A stretch of 64,000 bases of DNA, taken from NCBI GenBank assembly GCA_019137255.1, contig WPDH01000135.1, positions 124,001 through 188,000 on the forward strand, read 5' to 3'. Both the position numbers and the translations under genes were made by a program. Within the stretch, counting starts at the first letter, position 1, and the number at the start of each line of letters is the position of its first letter. Below, in pieces: positions 1 to 11,295 of the stretch. The notes below the pieces were generated by a model. It searched no databases, was not told the DNA's origin, and was given only the letters and a program-made list of their open reading frames with translations. Origin of the DNA: Corinectria fuckeliana (lineage: Eukaryota > Ascomycota > Sordariomycetes > Hypocreales > Nectriaceae).

Positions 1-1020
1 AGTTGGCAATGCCCCCATTGATGACCTCGTTCAGGAGCATGAAGAGCGTCAGCAGCCACACTTGCGGGTCCAGAAAGGCTTCCCTGATCTGATACCACTT
101 GATGGACTTGTTGAGGACCCCAGTCTGGGCGAGCTTCGCACGTGCAATCAACAGTGCCTTCTCCTCGAGGCTGAAGTTCCTGGCAGACATGATGCTGTCT
201 GGCAGGAACGCAAGCAACACAAAGGCCCAGAGGATCGTGGCCCCGCCGCATGTCAAGAAGACGGCCTTCCAGACGGGGAACGAGTCGATCTGCCCAATGC
301 CATAGCTGAGAAGACCGCCAATCATGGAGCCAACGCCATTGCAGCAGTAGAAAACGCCGGCTCGGAACGGTTGCTCGGATCGAACGTACCTAGACGACAG
401 CAGCAAAGTCAGCATCGAAGCACAGGCTTACTGCAATACACAGGCCACTCTACTGACCACATGGACACCATCATCATGAAGCACGTCGTGACGGGGGCCT
501 CAAACACACCCAGGAAGAACCGGCAAGCAGCAAGACCGCCAAAGTTGCTACACGCCGCCGTGAGCATCAAAACGGATCCCCATGACACGACGCAGCCGGC
601 GACGACCTTGCCCATGAGCGTCTTCTGCGCGAGATAGACCCACGGGTACTCGGCCCCGAGGTACGCAAAGTAGAAGATGCTCGCAAACCACGAATACTGC
701 CCCTGCGTGACGCTCGTGCTGGTGAACAGGTCGAACACGGCGGCGTAGGACATGGCCTGCTTGTCGATGTACTGCAGCACGTAGGTCCCGGCCAGCAGGG
801 GCAGCACCACCAGGTCGATCTTGCGAACGAGGCGTCGGTTCTTCTCCTTGTCGTCGAGGAGCTCTCGCAGGTAGTCGTTGCTGAAGTTGTGCTCCCGGAG
901 GAACGCCTCGGCGGCGTCGACGCTGTCGACCTCGCCGACGGTGATGGACTCGGCCTTGGTGTTGTAAGTTTCGGTCTTTTCGACGTCTGTCCCGCCCTTG
1001 TAGTCTGCTGCGGTTCCCAT
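1..1020 (-). CDS. MFS transporter, allantoate permease (Dal5-like) family, 3' end cut by window edge
   Basis: Plasma-membrane anion/carboxylate permease of the fungal Dal5-type MFS family; the substrate cannot be told. Exon 1 is 458-1020 and exon 2 starts at 389; the 68-nt intron (390-457, donor GTCAGT, acceptor CTAG) joins the codons for MW to YVRSEQPFRAG, a hallmark stretch of this family. Visible features are a polar N-terminus, a first membrane helix at LVVLPLLAGTYVLQYIDKQA and the segment GVFEAPVTTCFMMMVSMW. I chose the ATG at 1020 (MGTAADYK) because the family starts with a short charged tail; an in-frame ATG at 1119 would add 33 residues. The C-terminal half lies outside the window. 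It diverges from the carboxylesterase gene at 1720. Confidence 0.85.
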
Positions 1021-1719
1021 ATTGGCCAATTGATGAAGGGTGACGGAGGGGCAGCTGAAAGTCGGCGGAATGGCAGTGCTTAGAGGACAGAAAAGCAGGC
1101 GAGACATGGATTCATTCAATTGAGGAGCTAATCCCCGCGATATTTAAGTCCGCATAGCAGTACATCATTCAATAAAACCCGAGTAAGGCCTATCTTGGAG
1201 ATACAAGCACCTAGATATGCCAGGGTCGACGTGCAGGGGAGACGTGGAAGGCAAGATTCTACAACCTATTCGAGTAATTCCTGTCGGGCAATCGACGAGC
1301 AGAGATATGAGGCGGGGGATACCTAACAACCGGACGTTACAAACAGGGCACGCAAGTATCCACCAGCCTAGTCCATCTCCGCGATCCGCTTCGCTTCTTC
1401 ACAAGTCTGCCGTTTTGCGAGTCAAGACCAAGATAGGGAACATCGTCACCTCGTCATCCCACCATCGGGCCCCAGATTTGTCCCCCGGCCACGGTCAACC
1501 CGGCAGGTATATCTAGCGCCGCGCCGCTCTGGAGAGAGATAAAGCCGGGGAGCATCGGTCCCTCTCCCTCTTATCTCGGCTTTGACCCCGCATCTTTGGC
1601 CTTGATACCTGGCTGCGTGTGTGCTTAAAGAGTCTTGGGCCGACTATCGAAACCCCGTCACGCATCTGCGCAACCTGATTCGACACTTTGGTCTTGTCTT
1701 CACTCACCCAATCACAACC
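1021..1719. promoter_or_regulatory. Divergent intergenic region between MFS gene and carboxylesterase
   Basis: About 700 bp between two start codons on opposite strands, so it must hold both promoters. No convincing ORF. Pyrimidine-rich tracts occur shortly before the carboxylesterase ATG. No specific operator was recognised. Confidence 0.5.
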
Positions 1720-3413
1720 ATGGCTGCAGCAGCAGAACCCGAGCGTCCTACTGTGAAGCTTACCCAGGGCACGGTGGTTGGTCTCACACTTAGCGATGAC
1801 CTCCCGCGTCCCGTCCAGGCATTCCGTGGCATCCCCTATGCACTCCCGCCAACTGGGGACCGCAGATTCCGCCTGGCCGTCAAAGTTGAGCCGTCCACCG
1901 ATGTAATCGACGCGGTAAAGTATGGGCCGTCCGGGCCTGGGAAGCAGCTTCTCCCAGGAGGGCCTCCTATGGTCTACAGCGAGGATTGCCTCACTGCAAA
2001 TGTATTCAAGCAGCCACCCAAGAGCTCAGACGCCGGGCCGCTTCCGGTGGCTATCTATATCCACGGAGGCGCCTTCAACCGCGGTACTGCCTCGATGCAC
2101 AACACTGCGTCCATGGTGGCGTGGTCCGAGGAGCCCTTCATCGCGGTGTCGTTCAACTACCGCATAGGAGCTCTTGGGTTCTTGCCATCTTCGGCGAGCG
2201 CCAAGGAGGGCGTTCTGAACCTCGGCTTGAGGGATCAGATCGTCTTGTTCGAGTGGGTGCAGGAGAATATCCACCTGTTCGGCGGTGACCCAGACAACGT
2301 TACCCTGATCGGCCTATCTGCCGGGGCGCATTCTGTACGTGCCATGCTTGAGGCGATGCATTGTGACACGGCTGATATTTCCCTTAGATTGGCCACCACT
2401 TAATGCACTACGAAGAGAACCGCCGTCCCCTCTTCAACAAGGTCATCATCGAATCCGGCGCACCCACTTCCCGCGCTGTCCGGCCATACGATGCACCAAT
2501 CCACGAAGCGCAGTTCAAGGACTTCTTGCGAGAGGCTGGCTGCCCTGAGAATATCTCGCACGAAGAAATCTTCTCGTACCTAAGGGCCCAGCCCACGGAA
2601 AAGATCACCACCGCCCAGACCACCGTCTTCGATAAATACAACCCGTCCCTGCGGTGGGCATTCCAGCCCGTCATCGACGGCCAAATCATCGCCCGGCCGC
2701 CGCTGGAGACGTGGCGTCAGGGCAAGTGGCACAAGGTCCCCATCATGACCGGCTTCACTAGAAACGAGGGCTCTCTCTACGTCAACAAGCAGTTGTCCGA
2801 ATCTTCAGGGTTTCTCGAGTTCTTCTCCGAACTGCTCCCCCTTCTATCCTCCGAGGACATCCAGACAATCGACAAGTTGTACCCCGACCCTGCAACACAT
2901 GCCGACTCGCCGTACAAGGAAACCAGAGACGGTGTCGGCGCTCAATACAAACGCATTGAAAGAGCATACGGTCACTACGCCTACGTGGCTCCTGTTCGAC
3001 AGACGGCCGAACTTGCCGCTGCCTCCACGTCTTTGCCTGTATATCTCTACCACTGGGCCCAGAAAAGCTCGGTGCTAGATGGGGCCCGCCATGCCGACAA
3101 CATGCGATACGAGGTTTGCGACCCCAAGGTGACCAGCATCTCCCCCACACAGAAGACGCTGTGCAGGACGTTGAACGCGTACGTCACCAGCTTCATAACC
3201 AGGGGGGATCCAAACGCGGTGCAGGGGGAAATGGCCGATCGGCCCAAGTGGGAAGCCTACAACACAAACACGCCAAAGGCAATGGTGTTCGGGGAGAAGA
3301 ACAAAGAGTTGGTTGGAGGACCCGCTGGTCCCCCGGCGGAGCTCGTCGCGGATGATTGGGGAAGAAAGGAGTCTGAATTCTGGTGGAGCAAGGTAGATAT
3401 CTCTCAACAATAG
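1720..3413 (+). CDS. Type-B carboxylesterase/lipase (alpha/beta hydrolase)
   Basis: Hydrolyses carboxylic esters. Two exons, 1720-2334 and 2388-3413, flank a 53-nt intron (donor GTACGT, acceptor CTTAG), giving 546 residues, the usual family length. The oxyanion-hole motif HGGAF is at about 115-119, the type-B signature SEDCLTANV at about 87-95, and the nucleophile elbow GLSAG places the catalytic Ser at about 200. The acid Glu (TRNEGSLY, about 332) and the His (GARHADN, about 440) complete the triad, so the enzyme looks active. I see no signal peptide, which points to a cytosolic enzyme rather than a secreted lipase. The ATG at 1720 (MAAAAEPERP) lies just ahead of the conserved TQGTVVG strand. 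It converges on the FMN oxidase gene with 130 bp between stops. Confidence 0.9.
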
Positions 3414-3543
3414 CTGAGCTGGCGAGTATTTCACGTTAAAAAAACGGATGTACAGTAGATAGGGTAAAAGGCATAGAGAACCCTGAAAAGTATGCAGAAC
3501 CATGTCACATTTGCCAGTCGTATCGTTAGCGAAGCATCCAGCG

Positions 3544-5115
3544 TCAAAGCCTCGACTTCTCGGCTCGCCTCCAGTCGTCAACAACAAAGGCAGCCGTGAT
3601 GTCGGAGGCTTTTACACAACCCGCCAGGGCCATTGTGCGCCTGAATTCCTCCATCAAGATGCGCATCGAGAGTTCCACGCCTTTCTGGCCATCGTACTAC
3701 AATACGGTGTTAGCCAATGTGCTAGGTATGTCTTTGAAGATGTATCAAGCCTGTAGCTCTGAAGAGATCACCTACTGCAAGGCCCCAGAGGGGTGGACGA
3801 GCTACCCAAACAAAATCCGCACCTAGCGCCAAAGCCTTCACAGCAGTGTTAGCTACACACGCCATGCGGGAATCCTTCAATCTGACCTTGAAAATGTCTG
3901 TGCCTTTACGGATGCCTCCATCGACATGGATAGGCACCCGACCATTTGCAGCAGCGACAATCTCGGGTAGCGCTTGGGCTGTTGTAACAACTCCGTCTAA
4001 CTGCCGCCCGCCGTGGTTAGAGACAATGATTCCATCCACTCCATGCTTGATGGCTAGCTCAGTATCCTCACTGGTGAGAACTGGAACATTGCTCATGTTA
4101 GTTGATCGGAATCCCCAATTCATCCTGTAATTGTATGAGACACTGGCATAACGCGTGAGACGTACCTCCTTTAACAAGGATCTTGAGTTTTGTGATGGAA
4201 CGGAGCCAAGCGATGTGTTTGTCCCATTCAAGGCAGGAATCTATCAAAGCCACGAGACTTTAGCACGGCTTGAAAAGAAACGTCAGGAAGCATGCAGGAC
4301 TAACCGTTGAGATATCCGCTCTGGGTGCCAGCTGCTGAGGATTTCGTTGCACTGCCAGCTGCGGACTCGCCGGCCTTTTTATTCTCCACATCCATGGGAA
4401 GCATGAAGCCCTCGCGGTCGAAATTCTCAAACCACACATTATCCGGGATGCGAAATCTATTGCGAACCTCATTCCTCCTCTTGCCATGCACCGGTGCATC
4501 TACCGTGACGGCGAGCGCCGTGAAGCCAGCCTTCTCGGCTCTCTCCACTAGCTGTTCGGTAATTTTGTGGTCTCTGAACACGTATAGCTGCATGACGTAT
4601 GGCACGTCTGGTGCTCGTGGCGCGATAATGTCTTCGAGAGTTGCCGTTGCAAACGTGGACACTCCCAGGGGCAGGTTCAGAGCTGCAGCAGCCTTGGAAG
4701 TTGCCACCTCGCCGTCGGGATGACAGAGCTTTTGCATCGAGGCGGGGCCGATGGAGAAAGGATACGGAACCTAGCAAAGAGACATTAGTCCACCATCTCT
4801 GAAAGCAACGAAGAGACATGGCGATTCTCATACCGAGAACCCCAACAGCTCAGTAGAAGTGTCTACGGCTTCAACGTTACGCATCACCCGAGGCCGGATA
4901 CGGTATCGAGACCATGCTTCCTCGTTTTCTTTCACCGTCTGGCAATCATCTGCCCCCTCGTTGACGAAGCCTGCACACGCGAGACGCCACTCGGGTTAGT
5001 ATGCAAATCAACGAGGCGGAAGGGGTGCGATACACATACCTCGAACCATCGTGCTCATCTTCCGCGATGCAGCAACTTCGAGGTCGCGGAGACACTGTAT
5101 ATCGAACGACGCCAT
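3544..5115 (-). CDS. FMN-dependent 2-hydroxyacid oxidase/dehydrogenase with PTS1 signal
   Basis: Oxidises an L-2-hydroxyacid (lactate or glycolate type) to the 2-oxoacid using FMN. Seven exons: 5040-5115, 4834-4970, 4305-4770, 4166-4240, 3887-4080, 3776-3835 and 3544-3696; all junctions keep phase and give 386 residues, a normal length for a TIM-barrel member without a cytochrome b5 domain. The catalytic His and substrate-binding Arg sit in SNHGGRQLD (about H274, R277). VDGGIRKGTDIFKALALGADF binds the FMN phosphate, and LWGLAYDGQKGVE is the C-terminal family signature. The 51-nt intron at 3836-3886 has no stop and keeps frame, so a gene caller could read through it. The last three residues are SRL, a peroxisomal targeting tripeptide, so the enzyme probably acts in peroxisomes and yields H2O2. 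The exact substrate is unknown. Confidence 0.9.
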
Positions 5116-7554
5116 GTTTATCTGTGGCGTTCAGAACGAGGGCGTTCCTATATGTCTGAGCCGAGAACTCGTTGCCTAAGAGAAGAGACCTTGTGGCTCG
5201 GATCGTGGAACCCTCTTCGTCGCCACTGGCTTTGTGAGTGAAGACCCAATCTCCACTACTGATGGCGCCGGTGAGAACTTGACATGACGAAGATGGAGAC
5301 GAGTCGGGGACATTTCCGAGAAGTCCGTTTTCGTCGCACTCTGGACCGAGCTGAGTGGGGTCTCTCGGTGCATGTTGCTCCGAAACACTTACCCTCCGCC
5401 AAAGAGCAAAGTACAAGCTGAAGCTATTGCCCTGGAAGACCAACAAGCCACCTGAGAAGATGCGTTGAGCTAGAACGAATTACACGTTTTTCTTCTGTCT
5501 GAACGGTAAAATTCCGGGATTCTGCACCAGCCAAGCACCAACATTACTTGCTCCCTACTAGTTATGTAATGTTCTCGTTCGCTGACACAACACAGCATCT
5601 GATACTTGCAGATTCGGCATTACCCACTTAGGTAGCTGTACAGTCCAGGCTGCAAAAATTCCCGATGGCTGTTGTCTACACCTTATAGACTCGTCGTGGC
5701 TGGTACCGCGGGCGGCAGTGAAGATGAATTGAATGGATACCCCGGGCGTGAACTCTCCTAGCCTTTTGGTTGAGGCCTTGGAGTGAGGAAATTGTCTTGT
5801 GGTGCACTTTGCAGTGAGGCCAGAGGGTGTCAGCCTACGTAATCGAGATGTACAGAGGGGTTAGGCGTCGTAGTGATGGGGAGTAAGCTTGCCTCGCAAA
5901 TGGTGTGCAATGGACTGTAGCGTCGTAGCGTCTTCTTGGTAAGGAGGATCTAATACAGAGCCGCCAAATGAGATCCCACAGATGGAAAAAACCAGAAGGG
6001 CTCTCACTCGAGTGTAAGAATGCATTCAATATTTCCCGATAGGTCGTAGCTTGGAAACAAGCACGGCCGGGGGATATAGTTCTGAGACACAAATTGCGCA
6101 TGGGGGCATGTAGCGGTCGTAAAGCGCCAGCGACTGAACTTATCAGACAAGTTGAGATTAGGTGCATTGTCAAGCTCAGTGATGTCTTTAGGAAGCGTAA
6201 GGTCGACGGCCAAGTTGCCGTTGAATGGCATGGCGTGTGTCCCTCGAGAATGCAACGACACTGTGTTACAAACAAGCCTCTCGGATTAGCGAGGTTTCTT
6301 CAACTAGGCGTTCATGACTGTTTTGTTAAAATTCTTGACGTCGACGGTACTCTGCTTTGAATCATGGCTACGCACGCCTGCCTACTGAAGTTTAGTCTAT
6401 CCTTGGTTCACGATCATCAGATTCAGCCTAGTCTAGACAGCAGCGAGCAATCTAGGGTTGGTCGGGTATGGGGGCTTGGGGAACTAGCAGAGGTCGCGTG
6501 TAGCGGTCGGGTTGTTCGGTTTGTCGAGGGAGTGCGACAGCTCTAGAGGAAATACCATGTCAGATGAAGTTCACCAGGGTGCTAGAAAGACGGGAAAGGT
6601 CCTTAGCTCCGAGTAGGCGGGCCCTGAGAAATAACTCGATATGGTCACCAAGGGTAAATGTATTAGCGGAGGAGCCTGTCTGCCCGATAGTCACCAAAGC
6701 AGGGACTTGGTCCTCTCCCGTCAACCAAACCACTCTACGCCCACCGCCCATATAATGATTCTTTGTGTGACTATAGAAGATAGTATGGCATAAAACAGGC
6801 ATTGCTAATTTTGAGATTCGGCTTCTGCCCTAGCTAGTGCGTAACCATTGGATAAAAGAATGGGGTTCGGTAGTCGCCTCCTGAACAACATCTAGGTCAC
6901 GCAAGCCGGTTATGGTTCTTCGCCTAATATGGGTTTCAAGCCGTTTCGATATTTGAATCCCTCAGTGCTTATAGGTACACAACTCTGGCTTAAGGTCTAT
7001 AGTACCGTGATTGTATTGACGGCCTATCTACTACTTTCCGCTTTGGCGAGATATTTACCAACTTCAGCCACCAGCTAGAAGCCAGTCCAGGGGTCAAAAC
7101 CTGAGCATCTCTGACAAGATGTTTACTTTAACATAAATGCAGTTGTTTAGTCCCATTCATCTCTGACACTAGCCTCACTCTTCCCTTTGTTGGTGACGTT
7201 CTAGTAAGGTTATACATCATCTATTCACTATGATGGCGATTAGAGCGTTGACCTTGGGAGTTCAACTTTTGCAATGTGGTCGTCTTGGGTGCTTGAAAGC
7301 ATCTACAGGTAATTTTCGCTCCTACAAATAATCTCTGAACATGGCTTAGCATTGAATGGAATGGAAATCAACTGTATCATCTCACTTCACGGAGCCTTGG
7401 CATTTCAATCGAGTCTAACCACTACTTAACAATGAATCAATTCGATGCAAAGCATTACCAATCTTGTTGGTTGTAAAGCGTACAAGCACAAGGGCGTAAT
7501 ACATAAAAGAAGTTACCTCGGAAATTACCTCGGAAATTACTAGCTGGAAACTAC
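5116..7554. other. Gene-poor intergenic stretch
   Basis: About 2.4 kb with no gene I can support apart from one possible coding fragment at 6004-6261. Open frames here are short and lack family resemblance. The stretch from 6800 to 7550 is AT-rich, and the 14-mer of the form GGAAATTACCTC is repeated in tandem at about 7518-7540. Confidence 0.5.
6004..6261 (-). pseudogene. Possible fragment of an unidentified protein gene
   Basis: An 85-codon frame whose middle (SDKFSRWRFTTATCPHAQFV) has the residue balance of a real globular protein, unlike the surrounding random frames. No start context, splice-joined continuation or known family could be found. Both sides lose coding character quickly, which suggests a decayed fragment; chance is also possible. 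Confidence 0.2.
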
Positions 7555-9175
7555 CTACATATTCTTATTAAATACCTTGGCAACTCGCTGAGTTGGAATC
7601 ATCATCAGCTCGTCCGGGTTAGCATTCAATCGTTCAAGGACCTTGTAATTTCCATCAACCATTGGATCAGCAAACTTGAAATCAAAATAGTGAACGAGCG
7701 TCGCCATCACCAGGGTCATCTCGTAGTACGCAACATTTCTGCCAATGCAGGCCCTAGGTCCTGTACTGAAGGGAAGAAACCATTTCTTCATAAGAGCCTT
7801 GTCTTCGTCTGGCGCATCAGTCCACCGCCCGGGGCGGTACTCATCTGGCTTGTCGAAGATTTCTTCATTGTGTAGAAGACTGTAGGTGGGAACACTAACA
7901 CTGACGCCCTCGCCCACGAACTGACCTGCAATCCATCGACCGCCGGGCGGAACTTCCCGTGGAAGACCGAAAGCGGAGGATGGCCGTAGTCGCAAGGTTT
8001 CGTCAATGCAGGCGCGCAAGAACACGGCGCGCGAGAGACTATCGAAGTCGGGAATCGGGCTGGTTGTAGCATCGAAAATGGGAGCGAGTTCTGTCCGCAG
8101 CCGTTGGAGGATGTGTCCATGTCGCGATTGCGAAAGTAGGTACACGGCGTTTGAGAGCGTGGTGGAAGTGGTATCAGAGCCCGCATTGATCATCCCTGAA
8201 CACTCGGCCATAAGCTCGTTGAAGCTTATGTCGACGCGGTTGTCTCGCTTGTCAAATGTCAGCTGGCGAAGGAAGCCTCCGTCTCCGAATTCGGCATTGA
8301 CCGGTTGATCGGGCTTTGCAACGTTATCGTAGGTCTCTCCGACGTGATAGTAGACGATGTCCTCGAACTGTTTTCCCTTCTTGGACAACGGGTGGTAGGG
8401 AACTAGGGCTCGAGAAACAGACATTACCCCGGGAGCATATCCAATAGGCACGCTGACGCGCATGCTGGCATGCAGAGAGTCAATCAGAGGTGCCCAGTAT
8501 ACTTGGCCAGATTTACTCTTGGCGGGGAGCATATCGTTTCCCTTTTCCAGGCACCTAGTGGTCTTCCCAAACAAAATGTACGTGATGACATCTATGGTGA
8601 AGTAGTTCACGAATCGACGGACATTGAACGTCTCTGACTTTGTTGCAGCTTGCGAGGTCGCGATGAGAAGTGCAGTGACTCGGTCGATAACTACAGGCTC
8701 CATCGTGGCAATATTCTTTGCAGAAAACAAATGGGCCATTCTTTTTCGCTTCGATTGATGTTCGGTCTTGGAACGGGTATCCGCCATAGATCTCGCCGCA
8801 CCGGCCCCTCCATCGTACCACACGTCTTTCGGAAACTTGGCGCTGTGTCCGTATACTGTTTCCACTGCTTCGGGAGCGGAAATGGAAACATGGTTTGGTG
8901 CGATACGGACATGGCTTCCGAGACACTGATGGGCCTGGTGGATCTTTTCGAACTGGTTGAGGTGGTAATTGTGATACTGCCGATAGCGTCAGCCTTGTTT
9001 TGTAGCGGTATGTTGCAATCGCGTTCTGTATACTCACTATCCTCCAGAAGGGAGTAATACTAGCGAAGGGAGACGGGGAGGGAAATTTCCTGAGGCCCTT
9101 GCTATCATAGAAAAACGAGATGATTGGGTATAAAATCACCACTGCCGCTATCGCAAGAACAAGAACAATGGCCAT
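7555..9175 (-). CDS. Cytochrome P450 monooxygenase (CYP53-like group)
   Basis: Membrane-bound haem monooxygenase. Exons are 9038-9175 and 7555-8976, split by a 61-nt intron (donor GTGAGT, acceptor GGCAG), giving 519 residues. An N-terminal helix (MAIVLVLAIAAVVILYPIIS) anchors it in the ER and is followed by the hinge KGLRKFPSPSP. The I-helix oxygen-binding motif AGSDTT, the K-helix ETLR and the haem loop FSTGPRACIGRN with Cys about 456 are all intact. KTEHQSKRKRMAHLFSAKNI resembles the benzoate 4-hydroxylase (CYP53) group, but the substrate is not certain. I start at 9175 because the anchor helix then begins at residue 2; an in-frame ATG at 9283 would add 36 residues. It is a lone P450, far from the PKS. 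Confidence 0.88.
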
Positions 9176-9351
9176 GATGACTACTATGATAGTGTAGACG
9201 TATACTCTGATCGTTGACGTAAGTCTTGGGCGGAGAATTATCACGGAAGCTGATGCTGCACCGTTGATACTCGTACCCCTCAATCAACCCTCTGGGAAGA
9301 AGGTTTATGTACTTCTCAAGGGCTTGGCCCTCTTTGTTCTCCACGGTATTC

Positions 9352-9502
9352 GTGGCTTAAGACACGCGTCATCATGGCTTAAGACGCACGTCATCGCATT
9401 CCCCAACGTCCCTTTCCCAACATGTCTTCCCCAACATGGCTTCCCCATGGGGTCTGGACCCTCCCATCAGCCAATATGCTTTCCCCACGGGGTCTGAACC
9501 CT
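9352..9502. repeat. Two short imperfect direct duplications upstream of the P450
   Basis: The unit GGCTTAAGACACGCGTCATC at about 9353 recurs 22 bp on with three changes, and TTCCCCATGGGGTCTGGACC near 9441 recurs near 9480. They lie about 200-300 bp upstream of the P450 start and look like small tandem duplications; a role is not shown. Confidence 0.5.
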
Positions 9503-9564
9503 GTCTAACATGGGAACATGCGGTCAGCAATCCTTTAGCCTGTTTTGTGTCCAGTAGAGGTATC

Positions 9565-10680
9565 CTGATTGGCTATGGCACTGCTTCCACTCCCGGTATC
9601 GTGCCGATGGAATACTGGACCAAAGCTACGACGACGAATACCGACGACTCCGGAAACTCGTACGTCTTGTCGTTTCCATCATCTCAGTCGGCACTTTCGC
9701 CGGCGTGCTGCTTGCCAGCCAAACAGGGAACTTGCTGGCTGACGCCGTGGTCCTTTGTTGAACCTCGGCGCAGCACCGGAAATCATAGCAACCGAGTTCG
9801 CGCTTTTCACTGTTGGTCGCGTGGTTGCTGGTCTTGGCGTGAGACTCGTGTCTTGCCTTGATTCGTTCATATCAGCTTAGCGTTGTTCGTCAGAATCGTC
9901 CACGTCATCTTCCTGAACCCCTTCGCTCCCAACTCGCTTCCTGCATGATCATCGTCCAGTCTCTCTCGTTCGTTGCCCCGTCTTGCACTCTGGGTAACCC
10001 TTAGGCTTCCATTGTGTCAAGACTCAGAATCGGCAAGATTACCTACTTGGGTTCTTTGCGTTAGCCTGACATTGCTGCCACCAATGGCATCTGTCCTGGA
10101 AGAATGTGTAGATGCATACCAACCCGATCAGAGCTTGGTTGGCGGCTTTGAGAATCGATGCTTACGCCGATCACCCCAACGATTAGCTGGCAGGCACGCA
10201 GGCTCCCATGCCGGCCGCAACCATCAATAACAGGTTTCGGCGGCCCATACCATGATGAGATTAAGCTTGGTTTTGTTGAGACGGAAGCGACAACGTTGAT
10301 GATCAAAGTAATCCCAGGGATACCGAGGACCGGCATCGCTGGTGCTGCAGAGCCTGGTCTCACAATCCCATACACTGTGGAAATTCTGCCATACAACATT
10401 CGCGCCTAGGGGATTGACTCTGGCGTCTTAAACCAATACGTAAATCCCCTAGGGCTTCAGAAGCTGGAGTGGCGGTTCTATTTTGTCTACACTGCCGTGT
10501 GGGTCAACCCTTCTCCCGATCTTACATTTTTCCCAGGTACCAATTCCTTAAAATCCAGTCTTATTATCGAATGACTGGTCATTTGCTTCTTCTTCGCGGA
10601 GACGAAGGGACTAACGTTGGGAGAAATTATCGTCCTCTTTAATGGAAAGAACCCGGCTGCTGGTATTGCACGGGCTCACG
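9565..10680. pseudogene. Scrambled MFS sugar-transporter remnant with an internally inverted segment
   Basis: Three blocks still read as sugar transporter. On the plus strand, 9565-9880 carries the TM1-TM4 region in three frames (GYGTASTPGIVPMEYWTK, then VVSIISVGTFAGVLLASQTG, then FTVGRVVAGLGV). On the minus strand, about 10345-10070 carries the TM7-TM9 region (MGRRNLLLMVAAGMGAC, LIVGVIGVSI, NQALIGLVCIYTFF). Back on the plus strand, 10345-10680 carries the C-terminal part (PYTVEILPYNIRA, QYVNPLGLQKLEWRFYFVYT, FFFAETKGLTLGEI). Frameshifts, stops and the change of strand in the middle rule out a working gene. The C-terminal block resembles lactose-permease types and the first two resemble hexose transporters, so two source genes are possible. 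Confidence 0.75.
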
Positions 10681-11295
10681 GGCTATAGGCACAACTAAGC
10701 AAATTAAGCATGCGTAATGCTGGCATAATAGCTTTTCAGTGTCTATCTTGGCAGCAAGGTTGAGCCCCATGAGATAGACATCCCGTTCTACTGATTTCTC
10801 TATATCTGTTAGGAACTGTATTGGTGGATTCAGACTTCCGGGGTATAATGACAGTAGGGTCAGCGATCAGTTAGGAGGGCTACAGTTCTCATTCCTAACC
10901 CAATTACTAAGCCTTCAGGGTAAGTGTTATTATCTGGGCTGATGTGTTCACGCTGAAGTGAGCTTACCACCGACAAAGAAGACATGCTTGGGACTGTTCC
11001 TCTACGATGAATCCTTTCAAGAATTCTCTTCCAGTAGCGATCTATACGTTAACGGCAGATAATTACGGGCAAGCGGGATTATTAGTTCGTACCGAGGATC
11101 ATGTCGAATACAGAGAAGCCAGCCTATCACTTCCGTGATGAATGTTTTGCTAGCTGGGAACAACCCAGGTAGGATGCGCTGCATTCATCAATGAGGTCTA
11201 ACTCAAGTCATAGTCTATATCCATTATCCATCAAACCAGGGCACCACTGACGCAAGTTGCTTTGAACCAAGTTTTGAGTCGTGTTGCGATGTATC
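10681..11295. other. Intergenic stretch without recognised features
   Basis: AT-rich spacer between the transporter remnant and the DapA-like gene. I see no gene, RNA or repeat. Confidence 0.5.
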
